64,000 nucleotides of DNA from Euphorbia lathyris (GCF_963576675.1 NC_088910.1:23996531-24060530); one strand, 5' to 3'. Positions 21,391 through 34,770 are shown, counted from the stretch's first letter. Made by a program: numbers and translations. The notes: generated by a model from the sequence alone, not told the origin.

Positions 21391-23916
21391 TGGTATCCTG
21401 ACACTGGAGCAACAAATCACATGACGACAAATCCAACTCAACTTCAATAGATGCAGCCATATCCAGGATATGACACGGTTCAATTTGGCAATGGTCAAGG
21501 TCTGCAAATTTCTCACTTTGGAAATTCAAATATAAATAATCTGAAAATTAAGGGTTAAGGTGCAAAAATACCCCTAACGTTTTGGTCCAGAAGCAATTTT
21601 ACCCTTAACGTCTAAAATGGTGCAATTTTACCCCTAACATTGGAAGCCAGGACCAATTTTACCCCTAACGTTGATAAATTGGGTCAATTTCAGATACTAT
21701 TATAAAACACATATATTTTTTTCATTATTCTCCACCAATTGCATAATAATTCGTTCTAAAAAAAGGATTTCATGTTTTTTATAATTTAATAATAGAATTT
21801 GAGATTAATATGTATAAATTCGGTAGATTTTTTGAATTTTTTTTGTCTAACCCGTACAAAAAGACAGTATGTTTTTTTTTTATTTTTTTCACATCCCAAC
21901 GAATGTTTGTGATTTGTTACTAATAAAATGACACACGTATGAAGTGTAGATAACAAGAGTCATGACCGAGAAGACAGTTTGATGAATTATTTCTCAAATT
22001 GACCCAATTTATTAACGTTAGGGGTAAAATTGCTCTTGGCTTCCAATGTTAGGGGTAAAATTGCACCATTTTAGACATTAGGGGTAAAATTTCTCCTGGC
22101 CCAAAACGTTAGAGGTATTTTTGCACCTTAACCCGAAAATTAATGATGCCCTACTTGTTCCTAAGCTCACTAAATCTTTACTATCTGTTCAAAAATTTAC
22201 CCGTGACAATTCATGTTTCATTGAATTTTGGCCTAACCATTTTCTTGTGAAGGACCAAACAACTGGAGAAATCCTGTTACGAGGCCCGAGTAAAGATGGG
22301 CTTTATGTGCTTACACCCACCCTGAAGGAGGCGCTAGTAGGAGAGAAGGTGTCTTTTGAAAGGTGGCATGCAAGGCTTGGACATTGTCAGAATCAGACAG
22401 TGAGCACAGTTCTCAAAGGAAACAATCTATCCTCTTCAAAGTCAGTTAGCAATTGTTCTTTTTGTCCATTAGGCAAACTTGCTAGGAGCTCTTTACCCTC
22501 TATTAGTCGCTCTAGCACATTTATTTTTGAGAACTTACATCTGGATGTTTGGGGACCAGCTCCAGTTGTTTCTTGTCTTGTTCACCGTTATTTTTTAATT
22601 ATCATTGATGAATTCATTAGATTTGGATGAGTTTTCTGTTTAAAGAACAAAAGTGATGTTTTCTCAACCTTTTGTGATTTTTATGCCATGATCTCTAATC
22701 AGTATAGTTCAAGGGTTAAGAATATTTATTCAGATCTTGGGGGAGAATTTTAAAAACTACAACCTTTTTTCAAACAACATGGCATTATACACAAAATTGT
22801 GTGCCCCCACACTCATGCAAAAAATGGTATAGCTGAGAGAAAAATTAGACATGTAGTTGACACTTGCGTTACTCTGTTAGCCAATACATCTCTGCCTTTC
22901 AAATTCTGGAACTATGCCATGATCCACAGCATTAGGCTAATCAACTACTTGCCCACCAAAATTCTGAACAACAAATCACCTTATTTCCTGTTTTACAAGA
23001 AACAGCCTGCCTATAAGGCATTGCGCATTTTTGGCAGCAGTATCTATCCTCTTCTTCGACCATACAACCAACACAAATTTGATTTCCGTTCTAAGTTATG
23101 TGTCTACCTGGGTCCATCGGAAAATCATTCTAGGGATATTTGTCTTGAGTATGCCACCAGACGTATATACATCTGTAAATTTGTGCAGCATAATGAAGAA
23201 GTATTTCCCGCATCAACAGCCATTGCATCACCACCTTCATCTAGCAACTTGGGGGTAAGCACATCTTGTCAACTACCATCTTTACTCGGCCCATATCCAG
23301 GTAATTTCTCTAATCCCAATCCTATATTATCTCCTTCACACTTGGTTCCGTGTTCTCAACCAATCACACCTGTCCATTCTGGGCCTCATCCTAGCACCCC
23401 AATTATTCCCCCTGACTCTGAAGCAACAAACACTGCTCCACTAGCTCCACGCCAATGTTTGTCACCAGTCGTCACAGCTGCATCAACACCAGTTCCTCAG
23501 AATGATGTCACCACACCGGTTGACTCTATGGACATCAACACACCAGAGATACCAAATGCAATACCTCATGAAGAGCACACCATGCCACAAACACAGTCTC
23601 CTCCTCATGAAACTGCACCACCTGCTCATGTTCCTACTGCAAGACCCAAATCTCGCAATGCATTAATGATTGGTCCGCGTCAACATTATATGCAACTTCG
23701 ACAGTCGTCTCTTCATTCGACGGGACGGTTTGAGGGGCTTCTAGCTACACATCCAAATGGCACAGTGGACCCCACGTGCTTCAGCAAAGCCAACAAACAA
23801 CCCGAATGGCGCACAACAATGTCTGATGAGATTCAAGCTCTTATTGACAATGGCACCTGACAACTTGTACCAAGACCACATGATCAGCATATCATCACCT
23901 CTAGGTGGCTCTTTCG
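21391..23916 (+). pseudogene. Copia A protease, integrase and RT start (left of Copia B)
   Basis: Protease motif DTGATNH near 21399 is followed by a TAG and then by the MULE-MITE insertion. From 22150 the GAG pre-integrase segment (WHARLGHCQNQT) and the integrase zinc region lead to LHLDVWGPAP (first Asp). The frame stops near 22629. The second Asp region (SDLGGEF-like, ~22735) is frame-broken, while KNGIAERK near 22818 retains the catalytic Glu. The open piece 22799-23860 runs through the proline-rich linker to ...ALIDNGT, where TGG has become TGA at 23858-23860. The Copia B insertion interrupts the RT frame at WLFR. Confidence 0.85.
21552..22134. mobile_element. MULE-MITE family 3, inside Copia A
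   Basis: 583-bp foldback element beginning GGGTTAAGGTGCAAAAATA and ending TTTTTGCACCTTAACCC. The 9-bp duplication GAAAATTAA is perfect (21543-21551 and 22135-22143). Subterminal parts are built of repeated ACCCCTAACGTT units in inverted order, about every 35 bp. No ORF. It is younger than Copia A. Confidence 0.93.
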
Positions 23917-25779
23917 TGAAGGAAATTAAGGCTAAGGTATAGCAGCGAAAATATAAAAATTTTAGCCTACTTCCTTTTAACCATAGGATTCGTTAATCGT
24001 TATTTCATATAAAGAGGGATAAGAAGGAATACCTTTCGATGAACAATCTACCGTTGTTAAAGAAGCACCCACAAATCTTCTTCGAGATTCTAACCACAAA
24101 GTATAACACGGTGAGGTTAAGATGGAATCAACCCTTATGAGATGCAACCAAATTAGATTGCCTCTAATTAACCAACACAAGATCAAAGAGAAAAAGAGAT
24201 GGATGAGATTAATCAATTGACGGAAGCCGTATGAATTCTTGTCCACGAACTAGGGGATGCGAATTCACTCTCTCTTACTTAATGTAGGTTTCGAAAATCA
24301 CACTAAGGGGAGGGGATTAGCTTGGTCGAAATTCTCATAGGGAGGGGGTATATATAGTCGCTTGTATCTAAACCCTAGTTAGATAGGAATAGGTTACTTA
24401 ATAGGAATTCCATTCGGAATAGGATTCCTAATTATTATCTTATAATATATCAAATATATTTAGGATAATAATAAATAACCTAATTGGATAATAATAGGAG
24501 TATATTAATCTAATTAAAACTCCTAAGTTAATTATCTCTTAATTAATTTAATTCACAAACCTAATCAAATTAGGATTAATGGAATTAAAATAATTCCTTA
24601 TTTACTATATATAAATTTCGGCCCCCTCTATATAAATGGGCCTTACTGGGCTCAATTGGGCTTCCATCTATTAATCATATCCATCTCTCTTTTGGTTCCA
24701 AGTCTTATGTGTGATCCATTAGGTTCTTACTACTTCTGGCCGTATGCTACTATTAAATTAATTTCTTCAAGAATTATATTTAATCCTTGCATAACGGAAT
24801 GATGTACTGAGTATGTTATAGGCAAGTCTGTAATCATTCCCCCAGAGTCCGTTAAGAAGACAGGTTGATTCTGTCGTTAACCCTTCCGTATTAGTTACAG
24901 TATAATTTGATCCTTTATCAACTATATCCTTGAACTGAATCTTATGACTATGGGTGATGTCAAGTCACATATAGCGAGACGTTCGTTTTACTTGTACAGG
25001 TCGAGTCAACTCAAAAAGATAGGTTAAGTGAAATCTGTATTTCTACTCTTAAGCTATCACCTTGCAAGGATTTAGAGTCGAGTCTTCCACAAGCGATCCT
25101 TGGATATATCTCCCATTAATCGGGAGTGATAAATGCTCAATCCAATGTATAACTACCCTGACATTACCTCCTGTGACACCCAACCTTTGCAGTTCACACC
25201 CCAGAGTCATCTCTCTTAAGGATCGTGGGACCACAGGATCAAAGTCTCACATTCAGTAATTCAGGATGACCAATTAACATTCCTTTGAGTCTGAGGATTA
25301 CTTATACCTATTAATACCAATGAGATGAACAGGTGACAAGGATGAATCTACCCATCCTGTTATCTCAAATCGGATCCCCAATCCTAATGAACGACGTTTC
25401 ATCGGATCTATGTAACTGTCCAGATATCTATATATATGAAGCTTGTGAGATCAGCTTTCTGTCGGACAGAAGACATTGTTACATACAAGTCTCAATAGTG
25501 ATATATCAATCCTAAACATATCACTTGACTTGGGGTGGTTTTAAGTTTATTAGTTTATTATAAAGTTTTGTCTCACTTCATGCTTGTATGAACACTTTAT
25601 AATCACTTTAAACAAACTTACGGATTTCCTTTTATTAGACTTTATTTAGTGCTTAAAAGGGATTGCCTTTATATAGTTATAAAACATATATCTCATTAAA
25701 ACAAATGATATAAAGAACAATTCATTTACATTAAGTTTGTATCCTGCAACAATTGACTATAGGACACTAAACCCCAACA
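23917..25779 (-). repeat. Copia B 3' LTR
   Basis: 1,863 bp, the same length as the other LTR. In element orientation it follows the purine tract AAGTGGGAG (25782-25790). The two short minus/plus ORFs inside it are duplicated in the other LTR but show no protein motif. Confidence 0.95.
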
Positions 25780-25781
25780 TA

Positions 25782-25790
25782 CTCCCACTT
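25782..25790 (-). other. Copia B polypurine tract
   Basis: AAGTGGGAG on the minus strand, two bases before the 3' LTR start TGTTGGGG. This primes plus-strand DNA synthesis in LTR elements. Confidence 0.75.
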
Positions 25791-25793
25791 GGA

Positions 25794-28700
25794 CTAAAGC
25801 CAATTGTTTCTAAAACTTATCCCAGTAGAAGTTAAATGACGATCATGTACTTTCTGGGTTAAAGGCTTTGTCAACGGATCTGCAACGTTGTCCTCTGTAG
25901 GTACTCTTTCTATTCTCACATCTCCTCTAGCCACAATCTCTCTAATGATGTGGTATCACTTTAGGTAGTGCTTGGATGCATTATGAGACCGTGGTTCCTT
26001 TGCTTGCGCAATGGCTCCATTGTTATCACAGTACAGAGTAATGGGATTGACAATGTCAAGCACCACTCCTAGTTCTGTAATGAACTTTCTAATCCAAACT
26101 GCTTCCTTTGCTGCTTCCGCAGCAGCGATGTACTCTGACTCGGTCGTAGAGAAAGCTACGCTTCCCTGTTTGGAACTTTTCCAACTGACCGCGCCCCCAT
26201 TCAAGATAAACAGGTATCCTGATTGGGATTTAAAATCATTCTCATCTGTGAGATGACTAGCGTCTGAAAATCCTTCAATTTTCAGATCTCCTTCTCCGTA
26301 CACTAGGAACATATCTTTAGTCCTTCTCAAGTACTTAAGAATGTTCTTGACGGCAATCCAATGCTCGTCTCCCAGATTCCCTTGGTAATGACTGGTTACA
26401 GATAACGCGAACGCTACGTCAGGTCTAGTGCATAGCATAACATACATAATCAAACCGATCGCGCTGGCATACGGGACTACAGCCATGCGTCGTTTATCAT
26501 CATCAGTTTTAGGACATTGATGATTGTTTAACTTTACTCCATGTACCATGGGTAAGTTACCTCGTTTCGATTCAAGCATGCTAAACCGACTTAGCACCTT
26601 TTCAATGTATGTAGCCTGTGAAAGACCAAGCAGTCTATGCGATCTATCCCTGTAGATCTTTATACCAAGTATATAGGCTGCTTCACCAAGGTCTTTCATT
26701 GAGAAGTTACCAGATAACCATACTTTCACCGATTGTAATAGAGCAGTGTCATTTCCCATTAACAGTATATCGTCCACATATAGTATGAGAAATGCTATAG
26801 AGCTCCCACTTGCTTTCTTGTAAATGCAAGCTTCTTCGCAATTTTGTTCGAAACCAAATTGTTTTATGGTTTCGTCAAAACGCTTGTTCCAACTTCTAGA
26901 TGCTTGCTTGAGTCCATAAATGGATCTCTGAAGTTTGCAAACTTTATTTGCATCCTTTGATATGAAACCTTCAGGCTGCATCATGTATACATCCTCAAGC
27001 AGATTTCCATTTAGGAAAGCTGTTTTCACATCCATTTGCCAAATCTCATAATCAAAATGAGCGGCAATTGCAAGCATGATTCTGATTGATTTGGACATAG
27101 CAACAGGAGAGAAGGTTTCGTCATAATCAACACCTTGTTTCTGACGATATCCTTTCGCTACCAACCTAGCCTTGTAGGTGCTAACCTTTCCATCCATGTC
27201 AGTCTTCTTTTTGAAGATCCACCTGCACCCAATGGGAATTATCCCTTCGGGTGGATCAACCAAAGTCCACACTTGGTTAGTATACATGGAATCCATTTCA
27301 GAATCCATGGCCTCAAGCCATGCTTTAGAATCTGGACTAGTAAGAGCCTCTTCGTAGTTTTCGGGTTCGTCGTCTAATACGGGAACCTCGTTATCATCTC
27401 CCACTAGAAAACCATATCTAACTGGGAGTTCACGAACTCTTCGTGATCTACGAATAGGTGCCACTGGAGTCTCATCTAATGGGACTACTTTGGGTACCTC
27501 AACCGCCTCTGTTGTTTCAGTCGGTGTTTCTTCCTCTTGAACTTCGTCGAGTTCAATCATGCTTCCCTTTTGTGTTTCTTCGAGAAACTCTTTCTCTAAG
27601 AAGGTTGCGTGCTTGGATACTATTACTTTCTGATCATCTGGATGATAGAAGTAATACCCTATGGTTTCCCTGGGATATCCAATGAAGAAACATTTATCAG
27701 ATTTAGAATCTAGTTTGTCGGACGCAATGCGTTTGACATACGCTGAACAACCTTATACTCGCATAAACGAGAACACGGGTTTCCTACCAACGAACAATTC
27801 ATATGGTGTGGAACTAGCAGATTTAGTTGGTACTCGGTTTAGGGTGAAGAGGGCAGTTTCTAAGGCATAGCCCCAGAACGTCTTTGGAAGTAAGGCCATG
27901 CTCATCATGGATCGTACCATATCTAATAGGGTACGGTTTCTCCTCTCGGATACACCATTGTGTTGTGGTGTATAGGGAGGTGTCCATTGTGAGCATATCC
28001 CACATTCAGTTAGATAATTCAGAAAATCATCAGAAAGATATTCGCCACCTCGATCAGATCGAAGCGTCTTTATTTTCTTTCCTAATTGATTTTCCACTTC
28101 ATTCTTGAAGCATTTGAACTTGTCAAAGGCTTCTGATTTGTGCCTCATCAAGTAGATATAGCCATATCGAGTATGGTCATCTATGAAGCTAATGAAGTAT
28201 CTGAATCCTCCTCTTGCTTGGACTGACATAGGACCACATACATCTGAATGAATGAGTCCTAGAGTGTCTGATACACGCTCACCTTTATTGCTAAAGGGTG
28301 TCTTTGTCATTTTACCTTTTAAACATGATTCGCATGTTTCCAATGATTCGGAATCGATTGGATCTATAAGCCCATCTGAATGTAGCTTTAGCATGCGTCT
28401 CTTGTTTATATGGCCTAAACGACAATGCCACAAGTAAGTTGAATTATCTATCTTATGTCTTTTGGTATCAATTGCAAAAACATGAGTTTTATCATCTAAC
28501 ACATAAATCCCATTTTGTGATATTCCTGAGAAATAAAAGATCGAATCTTTATAAAAATTGCAACTATTGTTCTTTATTGAAATATGAAAACCGTCGTCAA
28601 CAAGATGGCTAATAGAAATAATGTTACGAGACATCTCAGGAACGTATAAACAATTCCTTAATTCTATTACAAGCCCAGAGGGCAAAGGTAAAGTATAATC

Positions 28701-29723
28701 TCCAATTGCGAGAGCGGCAACTCTTGCTCCATTTCCAACTCGCAAGTTTATGCTTCCTTTCTTTAGTTCCTTAGTCTGATTTAGTTCCTGCATATTTGTA
28801 CAAATATGAGATCCACATCCGGTATCAAGTACCCAAGATTCAGACAGTGAAACTGTATTTATTTTAATATAAAACATACCAGATGTAGAAGCACCGCCTT
28901 TTCCCTTCTTGAGGGTGGCTAGATACTCCTTGCAGTTTCTCTTCCAATGCCCGTCTTTACCACAGAAGTGGCATTCTCCTTTGGGCTTCTTCACTTCCTT
29001 TCCCTTGGACACAGCTTTCTTACCTTTCTTGGGATGTTTAGGATTGGGAAAATTCCCTTTCCTTTTCTTCGATCCCTCAATTACAAGAGCCGGTATGGTC
29101 TTGTCTTTCTTCATATTGGGCTCAACTGACTTGAGCATGTTTGCAAGCTCTTCAAGAGAGGTTTGCAAGTCATTCATCTGATAGTTCATAATGAACTGTG
29201 AATAACTTTCTGGGAGGGATTGAAGAATTAAGTAAACACTTAATTCGTTATCCATCGCAAATCCAATACTAGAAAGTTTGGTAATGTAGCCAATCATCTT
29301 GATACAATGTGTCATGACTGATGTGCCCTCTTGCATCCTGCAACGATATAACAGCTTGGATATCTCGTAGCGTTCGCACCTGGTTTGTTTCCCAAACAAT
29401 TCCTTTAGGTGCATGATGATGGAATAGGCATTCATTTCCTCATGTTGCCTTTGTAATTCCGATGTCATCGATGCAAGTATGATGCATCCGGCATGATCGT
29501 CATCAACCTTGTGCTTCTGATAAGCATCAATTTCCTCGATGGGAGCATCATCTTCAGGGACAGGGGGTATCGATGTATCAAGTACATACCCAATTTTCTC
29601 GAACTTCAAAACAATTTTGAGGTTGCGAAACCAGTCGGTGAAGTTTGAACCATTCAGTTTGTTATCGGTAAGAATGTTTTGCAGATTGGTTTTAGTCATG
29701 ATTTTAAGAGTGTGTTTAAACAA
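25794..29723 (-). pseudogene. Copia B gag-pol polyprotein with two in-frame stops
   Basis: One frame from ATG 29723 (alternative ATG at 29699) to TAG 25794-25796. Domains in order: gag core; knuckle CHFCGKDGHWKRNC near residue 250; protease WVLDTGCGSHIC near 300; WHCRLGHINKRR; integrase with LIHSDVCG, LRSDRGGEY and NGVSERRNR, so all three acidic residues are present; then TAA at 27753-27755, where Trp is expected before GCSAYVKR. The second part (27560 down) holds the RT with MDVKTAFLNG and YVDDILLMG, and RNase H with STTESEYIAA and LYCDNNGA. A TGA at 25956-25958 precedes YHIIREIV. No frameshift was seen. Two point changes separate it from a full frame. Confidence 0.95.
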
Positions 29724-31496
29724 AATCTGAGAGTGAGAAAGAGTAGACGTATGTCATTCATTTGCTTTAAAGTATAACAATCTAAAATTATAGGCCTTTT
29801 AATTTATTTCAGATTGCTCCCACTATTTTGCCAAATTAATAGCCCTCCATATTAATTCGAAGAATTTCACAAATCCTTTAGTGAGCTAGGATCCTAACTC
29901 CTGAGATTTCGCCTTGAGTTTGCTCAACAAGCTAGTCTCATTTGTTAGGTAGATTCATGTAATCAATCACATCTCGAATGTGACTCCTAGGTTATTGGGT
30001 TACTAACCACATTAGTAACTAACATGTTATTCACATTAATCCCAACCATATTGCCCATTAGTTTATGACAACATGAGTTTGCTCATCCAATTATCATAAT
30101 CTAATTTAAGTATTACCCCATATTCATGAAAGAATAACTTTCGATAATTCAGGTGTTACCATAAGACCCTGAGCTTGAGTTTGCTCAACAACCCAAAGGC
30201 CCTCAGTACTGCCGGCTGAATTATAATTTTAGGGAGGGGCAACCGATTTTAATAACTTGCTTATTTACTTAACTTTTTAACGAGGGATTTTATTTAAGTC
30301 TCATAATCTAACTTAGTCTTGATTTGCTTTAGCATACATCAGACATACATACATTCACATACATTGGCGTTATGGACATATCATCTAAATTATTCCGTCG
30401 AGCCAGAGACGGAATAAAAGGCCAAACCTAAGGAAATACTAACTATTACATATTTCTCTTTAGGTCCCCCGTCTTCTCCATGGCGCCTTGAAATTACATA
30501 TTAATTTCTATACTACTATAAGAAAACTTCAATTGAATTGAAGGGAATCAGATGAGAGGAGAAATTACAATAGATAGTAGAAAGGCAGGACGCGTAGGCC
30601 CTATTTCAAAAAATACCAAAAGACTAAAAGAGGGTCCAAATATGTCCATAACTCCAAACATGCATAGACTCAATTAAATAAATTTAATTGGTTGATTACA
30701 TAACCGACTTATGTAATATTTAGGTTAATCACATTAACTCGTCAAATTAACTTTCATCCAATTTTACTTCTAATCGTTTTGTATCTTTATATTAATCCTT
30801 AGATTAATATAACCATATAAAATGTCGATTATGCATGTCCCAATTATTTTGATTTCAATTCATTTAACACTTTGATTTACAACTTGGTAAAAACAAACTT
30901 TTAAACGAATTTTTCATTCGATAATCAAAACAGAAAACTATTAATTTCCGAAACATATATATATATATATAAATTATATTCAAGCCGATTTTAACAATTA
31001 AAATCAAGTGGGATTCGGGCCGGGGCCCGAAACTGGGCTGCTGCCGTTTGGCAGCAGCCCCGCGGCTGCGCACGCGGCTGCTGCCGTGAGGCAGCAGCCG
31101 CACGACAGCGGCTGGTCGCGCCGTGAGGCGCGACCCGAGCCGCTGTCGTATTTATTTTTTTTTATAAAATATATATATACATCAGATTTTAAAACGGTTT
31201 TAAAAACGATTTTCAGAAATAGGAAAAACTACAATAGATTTCCGTTTTATCATTTAGAATTAATAAAACTAATTTTATTAACCTAACTATAAAACTAATA
31301 GATTTTGTTATAATGATTATCAACCGAAATAATTAGGAACATACGCATAATCAATTTTAATTAACAATTACTAAAATTTATTTATCTTTAGAATTAATTA
31401 ATCAAACAATTTGTTAATTAATCTTAACCATAAATATTTATTCAATCCTATTGAAAACTTCTAAATTTTCATATATGAAATAACGGATTTAACGAT
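29724..31496 (-). other. Copia B long untranslated leader
   Basis: About 1.8 kb between the primer site and gag, without a convincing ORF. It is AT-rich except for the hairpin cluster at 31014-31148. A short TAAC/TGAGTTTGCTCA-rich part lies at 29920-30200, with TTTGCTCA words at about 29927, 30075 and 30180. Long leaders are known in some plant Copia lineages. Confidence 0.75.
31014..31148. other. GC-rich cluster of four perfect hairpins in Copia B leader
   Basis: Four stems: TTCGGGCC/GGCCCGAA (31014-31031); GGGCTGCTGCC/GGCAGCAGCCC with GTTT loop (31035-31060); GCGGCTGCTGCC/GGCAGCAGCCGC with GTGA loop (31074-31101); and a compound stem CGACAGCGGCT/AGCCGCTGTCG (31103-31148) enclosing GGTCGCGCC/GGCGCGACC with GTGA loop. 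All are perfect. Surrounding sequence is about 25% GC. The role is unknown; see findings. Confidence 0.9.
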
Positions 31497-31509
31497 GGCT
31501 CTGATACCA
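31497..31509 (-). other. Copia B primer-binding site
   Basis: Minus strand TGGTATCAGAGCC, one base after the LTR end TTCA(G), matching the initiator-Met tRNA 3' end. Confidence 0.92.
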
Positions 31510-31510
31510 C

Positions 31511-33373
31511 TGAAGGAAATTAAGGCTAAGGTATAGCAGCGGAAATATAAAAATTTTAGCCTACTTCCTTTTAACCATAGGATCCGTTAATCGTTATTTC
31601 ATATAAAGAGGGATAAGAAGGAATACCTTTCGATGAACAATCTACCGTTGTTAAAGAAGCGCCCACAAATCTTCTCCGAGATTCCAACCACAAAGTATAA
31701 CACGGTGAGGTTAAGATGGAATCAACCCTTATGAGATGCAACCAAATTAGATTTCCTCTAATTAACCAACACAAGATCAAAGAGAAAAAGAGATGGATGA
31801 GATTAATCAATTGACGGAAGCCGTATGAATTCTTGTCCACGAACTAGGGGATGCGAATTCACTCTCTCTTACTTAATGTAGGTTTCGAAAATCACACTAA
31901 GGGGAGGGGATTAGCTTGGTCGAAATTCTCATAGGGAGGGGGTATATATAGTCGCTTGTATCTAAACCCTAGTTAGATAGGAATAGGTTACTTAATAGGA
32001 ATTCCATTCGGAATAGGATTCCTAATTATTATCTTATAATATATCAAATACATTTAGGATAATAATAAATAACCTAATTGGATAATAATAGGAGTATATT
32101 AATCTAATTAAAACTCCTAAGTTAATTATCTCTTAATTAATTTAATTCACAAACCTAATCAAATTAGGATTAATGGAATTAAAATAATTCCTTATTTACT
32201 ATATATAAATTTCGGCCCCCTCTATATAAATGGGCCTTAATGGGCTCAATTGGGCTTCCATCTATTAATCATATCCATCTCTCTTTTGGTTCCAAGTCTT
32301 ATGTGTGATCCATTAGGTTCTTACTACTTCTGGCCGTATGCAACTATTAAATTAATTTCTTCAAGAATTATATTTAATCCTTGCATAACGGAATGATGTA
32401 CTGAGTATGTTATAGGCAAGTTTGTAATCATTCCCCCAGAGTCCGTTAAGAAGACAGGTTGATTCTGTCGTTAACCCTTCCGTATTAGTTACAGTATAAT
32501 TCGATCCTTTATCAACTATATCCTTGAACTGAATCTTATAACTATGGGTGATGTCAAGTCACATATAGCGAGACGTTCGTTTTACTTGTACAGGCCGAGT
32601 CAACTCAAAAAGATAGGTTAAGTGAAATCTGTATTTCTACTCTTAAGCTATCACCTTGCAAGGATTTAGAGTCGAGTCTTCCACAAGCGATCCTTGGATA
32701 TATCTCCCATTAATCGGGAGTGATAAATGCTCAATCCAATGTATAACTACCCTGACATTACCTCCTGTGACACCCAACCTTTGTAGTTCACACCCCAGAG
32801 TCATCTCTCTTAAGGATCGTGGGACCACAGGATCAAAGTCTCACATTCAGTAATTCAGGATGACCAATTAACATTCCTTTGAGTCTGAGGATTACTTATA
32901 CCTATTAATACCAATGAGATGAACAGGTGACAAGGATGAATCTACCCATCCTGTTATCTCAAATCGGATCCCCAATCCTAATGAACGACGTTTCATCGGA
33001 TCTATGTAACTGTCCAGATATCTATATATATGAAGCTTGTGAGATCAGCTTTCTGTCGGACAGAAGACATTGTTACATACAAGTCTCAACAGTGATATAT
33101 CAATCCTAAACATATCACTTGACTTGGGGTAGTTTTAAGTTTATTAGTTTATTATAAAGTTTTGTCTCACTTCATGCTTGTATGAACACTTTATAATCAC
33201 TTTAAACAAACTTACGGATTTCCTTTTATTAGACTTTATTTAGTGCTTAAAAGGGATTGCCTTTATATAGTTATAAAACATATATCTCATTAAAACAAAT
33301 GATATAAAGAACAATTCATTTACATTAAGTTTGTATCCTGCAACAATTGACTATAGGACACTAAACCCCAACA
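31511..33373 (-). repeat. Copia B 5' LTR
   Basis: Full-length partner of 23917-25779. It ends in element orientation ...CCTTAATTTCCTTCA just before the primer site. It is flanked on the right by TTTCG and the Copia A RT frame. Confidence 0.95.
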
Positions 33374-34770
33374 TTTCGCACAAAGAAGAAGTCAGATGGA
33401 ACCATTGATCGATACAAAGCTCGTTTAGTAGCACGAGGATTTACTTAGAAAGCTGGGATTGACTACAAAGAGACATTCAGTCCAGTAATCAAGGCTACAA
33501 CCATTCGGTCTGTCTTTGCCATTGCAGCAGCAAACAACTGGTTCATCAATCAACTGGACGTCTTTAATGCGTTCCTTCATGGAAACTTATCGGAGACAAT
33601 CTATATGGAACAACCATAGGGTTTTCGGGACAGTGACCGACCGGATCATGTTTGTCTTCTCAAAAAGAGTCTTTATGGATTAAAGCAAGCACCGCGAGAA
33701 TGGTTCACACGGCTTCGAACATTCCTCCTCTCACTTGGGTACAAGATGTCACAGGCTGACAACTCTCTGTTCATTATACGCACCGACACTGAAAAGACCT
33801 ACATTTTGTGCTATGTTGATGATATCCTCATAACAGGTAACCACCCTGCACATATCACTAACACAATTGCAGCCATTGAACATGAGTTTCTCATTCGCAA
33901 TCTTGGAAAGACAGAATACTTTCTGGGAATTGAGATAAGATATGAGAAGGATGGCATTCACCTGTGTCAAGCCAAGTATGTGGCTGACATCCTAGACAGA
34001 GTGAAGATGATTGACTCCAAACCTACACTGACTCCCATGGCCACCACGCCAACGCTTTCAAAAGAGCTCGGCATCAGTTTAACATCTGGAGATGAATATC
34101 GAAGCATTGTGGGAGCACTTCAATACTTAACATTCACTCGCCCTGACATTGCATTTGCAGTTAACAAATTATATCAGTTCCTGCACTGTCCAACTGATGA
34201 ACACTAGAAAGGAGTCAAGAGGGTCCTACGCTACATTCAAGGCACATCAGACTTTGGGATAGTCATTTCCATCAAACCACTAGATCACATTCATTGTTAC
34301 TCAGATAGTGATTGGGGAGGGTGTCCTGATGATAGAAGATCCACAGGTGCTTTCTGTGTCTATCTTGGATCTAACATTGTATCATGGAAGACCCGCAAGC
34401 AACCAACAATAGCCAGATCCTCCACCGAAAGTGAATACAAGGCAGTGGCAAATGCCACGACAGAACTCCTATGGTTCAAATCACTTCTCTCGGATCTAGG
34501 CTTTCCTTTACCCACCCCAGTTCAGTTATGGTGTGACAATGTTGGAGCAATTTATCTCACTTCAAATCCAGTTTTTCATGCCCGTACGAAGCACATTGAG
34601 CTAGATTATCACTTTGTTCGAGAATAAGTTCAAAATGGATTTCTCAGCGTCCGATTTATTCCAACCGATGATCAGGTTGCAGACATACTCACCAAGCCGC
34701 TAGCTCCTGCTCGCTTCATGATGCTACGCTCTCGCCTCTTTGTTCGTGCCCGCGACCGGCTTGAGGGGGG
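33374..34770 (+). pseudogene. Copia A reverse transcriptase and RNase H (right of Copia B)
   Basis: Continues the interrupted Copia A frame: KKKSDGTIDRYKARLVARGF, a TAG shortly after, then QLDVFNAFLHG, SLYGLKQAP, and an open piece 33746-34207 with YVDDILITGN and YFLGIEI. RNase H motifs follow: RSSTESEY, VQLWCDNVGAIYL and HIELDYHFVRE, with a TAA at 34625-34627, then DQVADILTKPLAPAR. Several in-frame stops (33445, 33619, 34207, 34627 regions) show decay. The purine tract GAGGGGGG (34763-34770) abuts the 3' LTR. Confidence 0.9.

Larger units (their letters stand above)
23917..33373 (-). mobile_element. Copia B: complete Ty1-copia element nested in Copia A
   Basis: Two 1,863-bp LTRs (23917-25779 and 31511-33373) read TGTTGGGG...TTCA on the minus strand. 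The 5-bp duplication TTTCG is perfect (23912-23916 and 33374-33378). Primer site, leader, single gag-pol frame and purine tract are all in order. By eye the LTRs differ at about 16 positions, near 1%, so it is much younger than Copia A. Removing it restores the Copia A reading frame at WLFR/TKKKSDG. Confidence 0.97.

Noticed and set aside
23977..25515. Several short ORFs, repeated at 31571-33109
   Set aside because: They are the two LTR copies of Copia B read in non-coding frames, so repetition reflects LTR identity, not a gene family.
31497..31509. tRNA-Met fragment or gene
   Set aside because: It is only the 13-nt complement to the tRNA 3' end, directly at the LTR boundary, so it is a primer-binding site.
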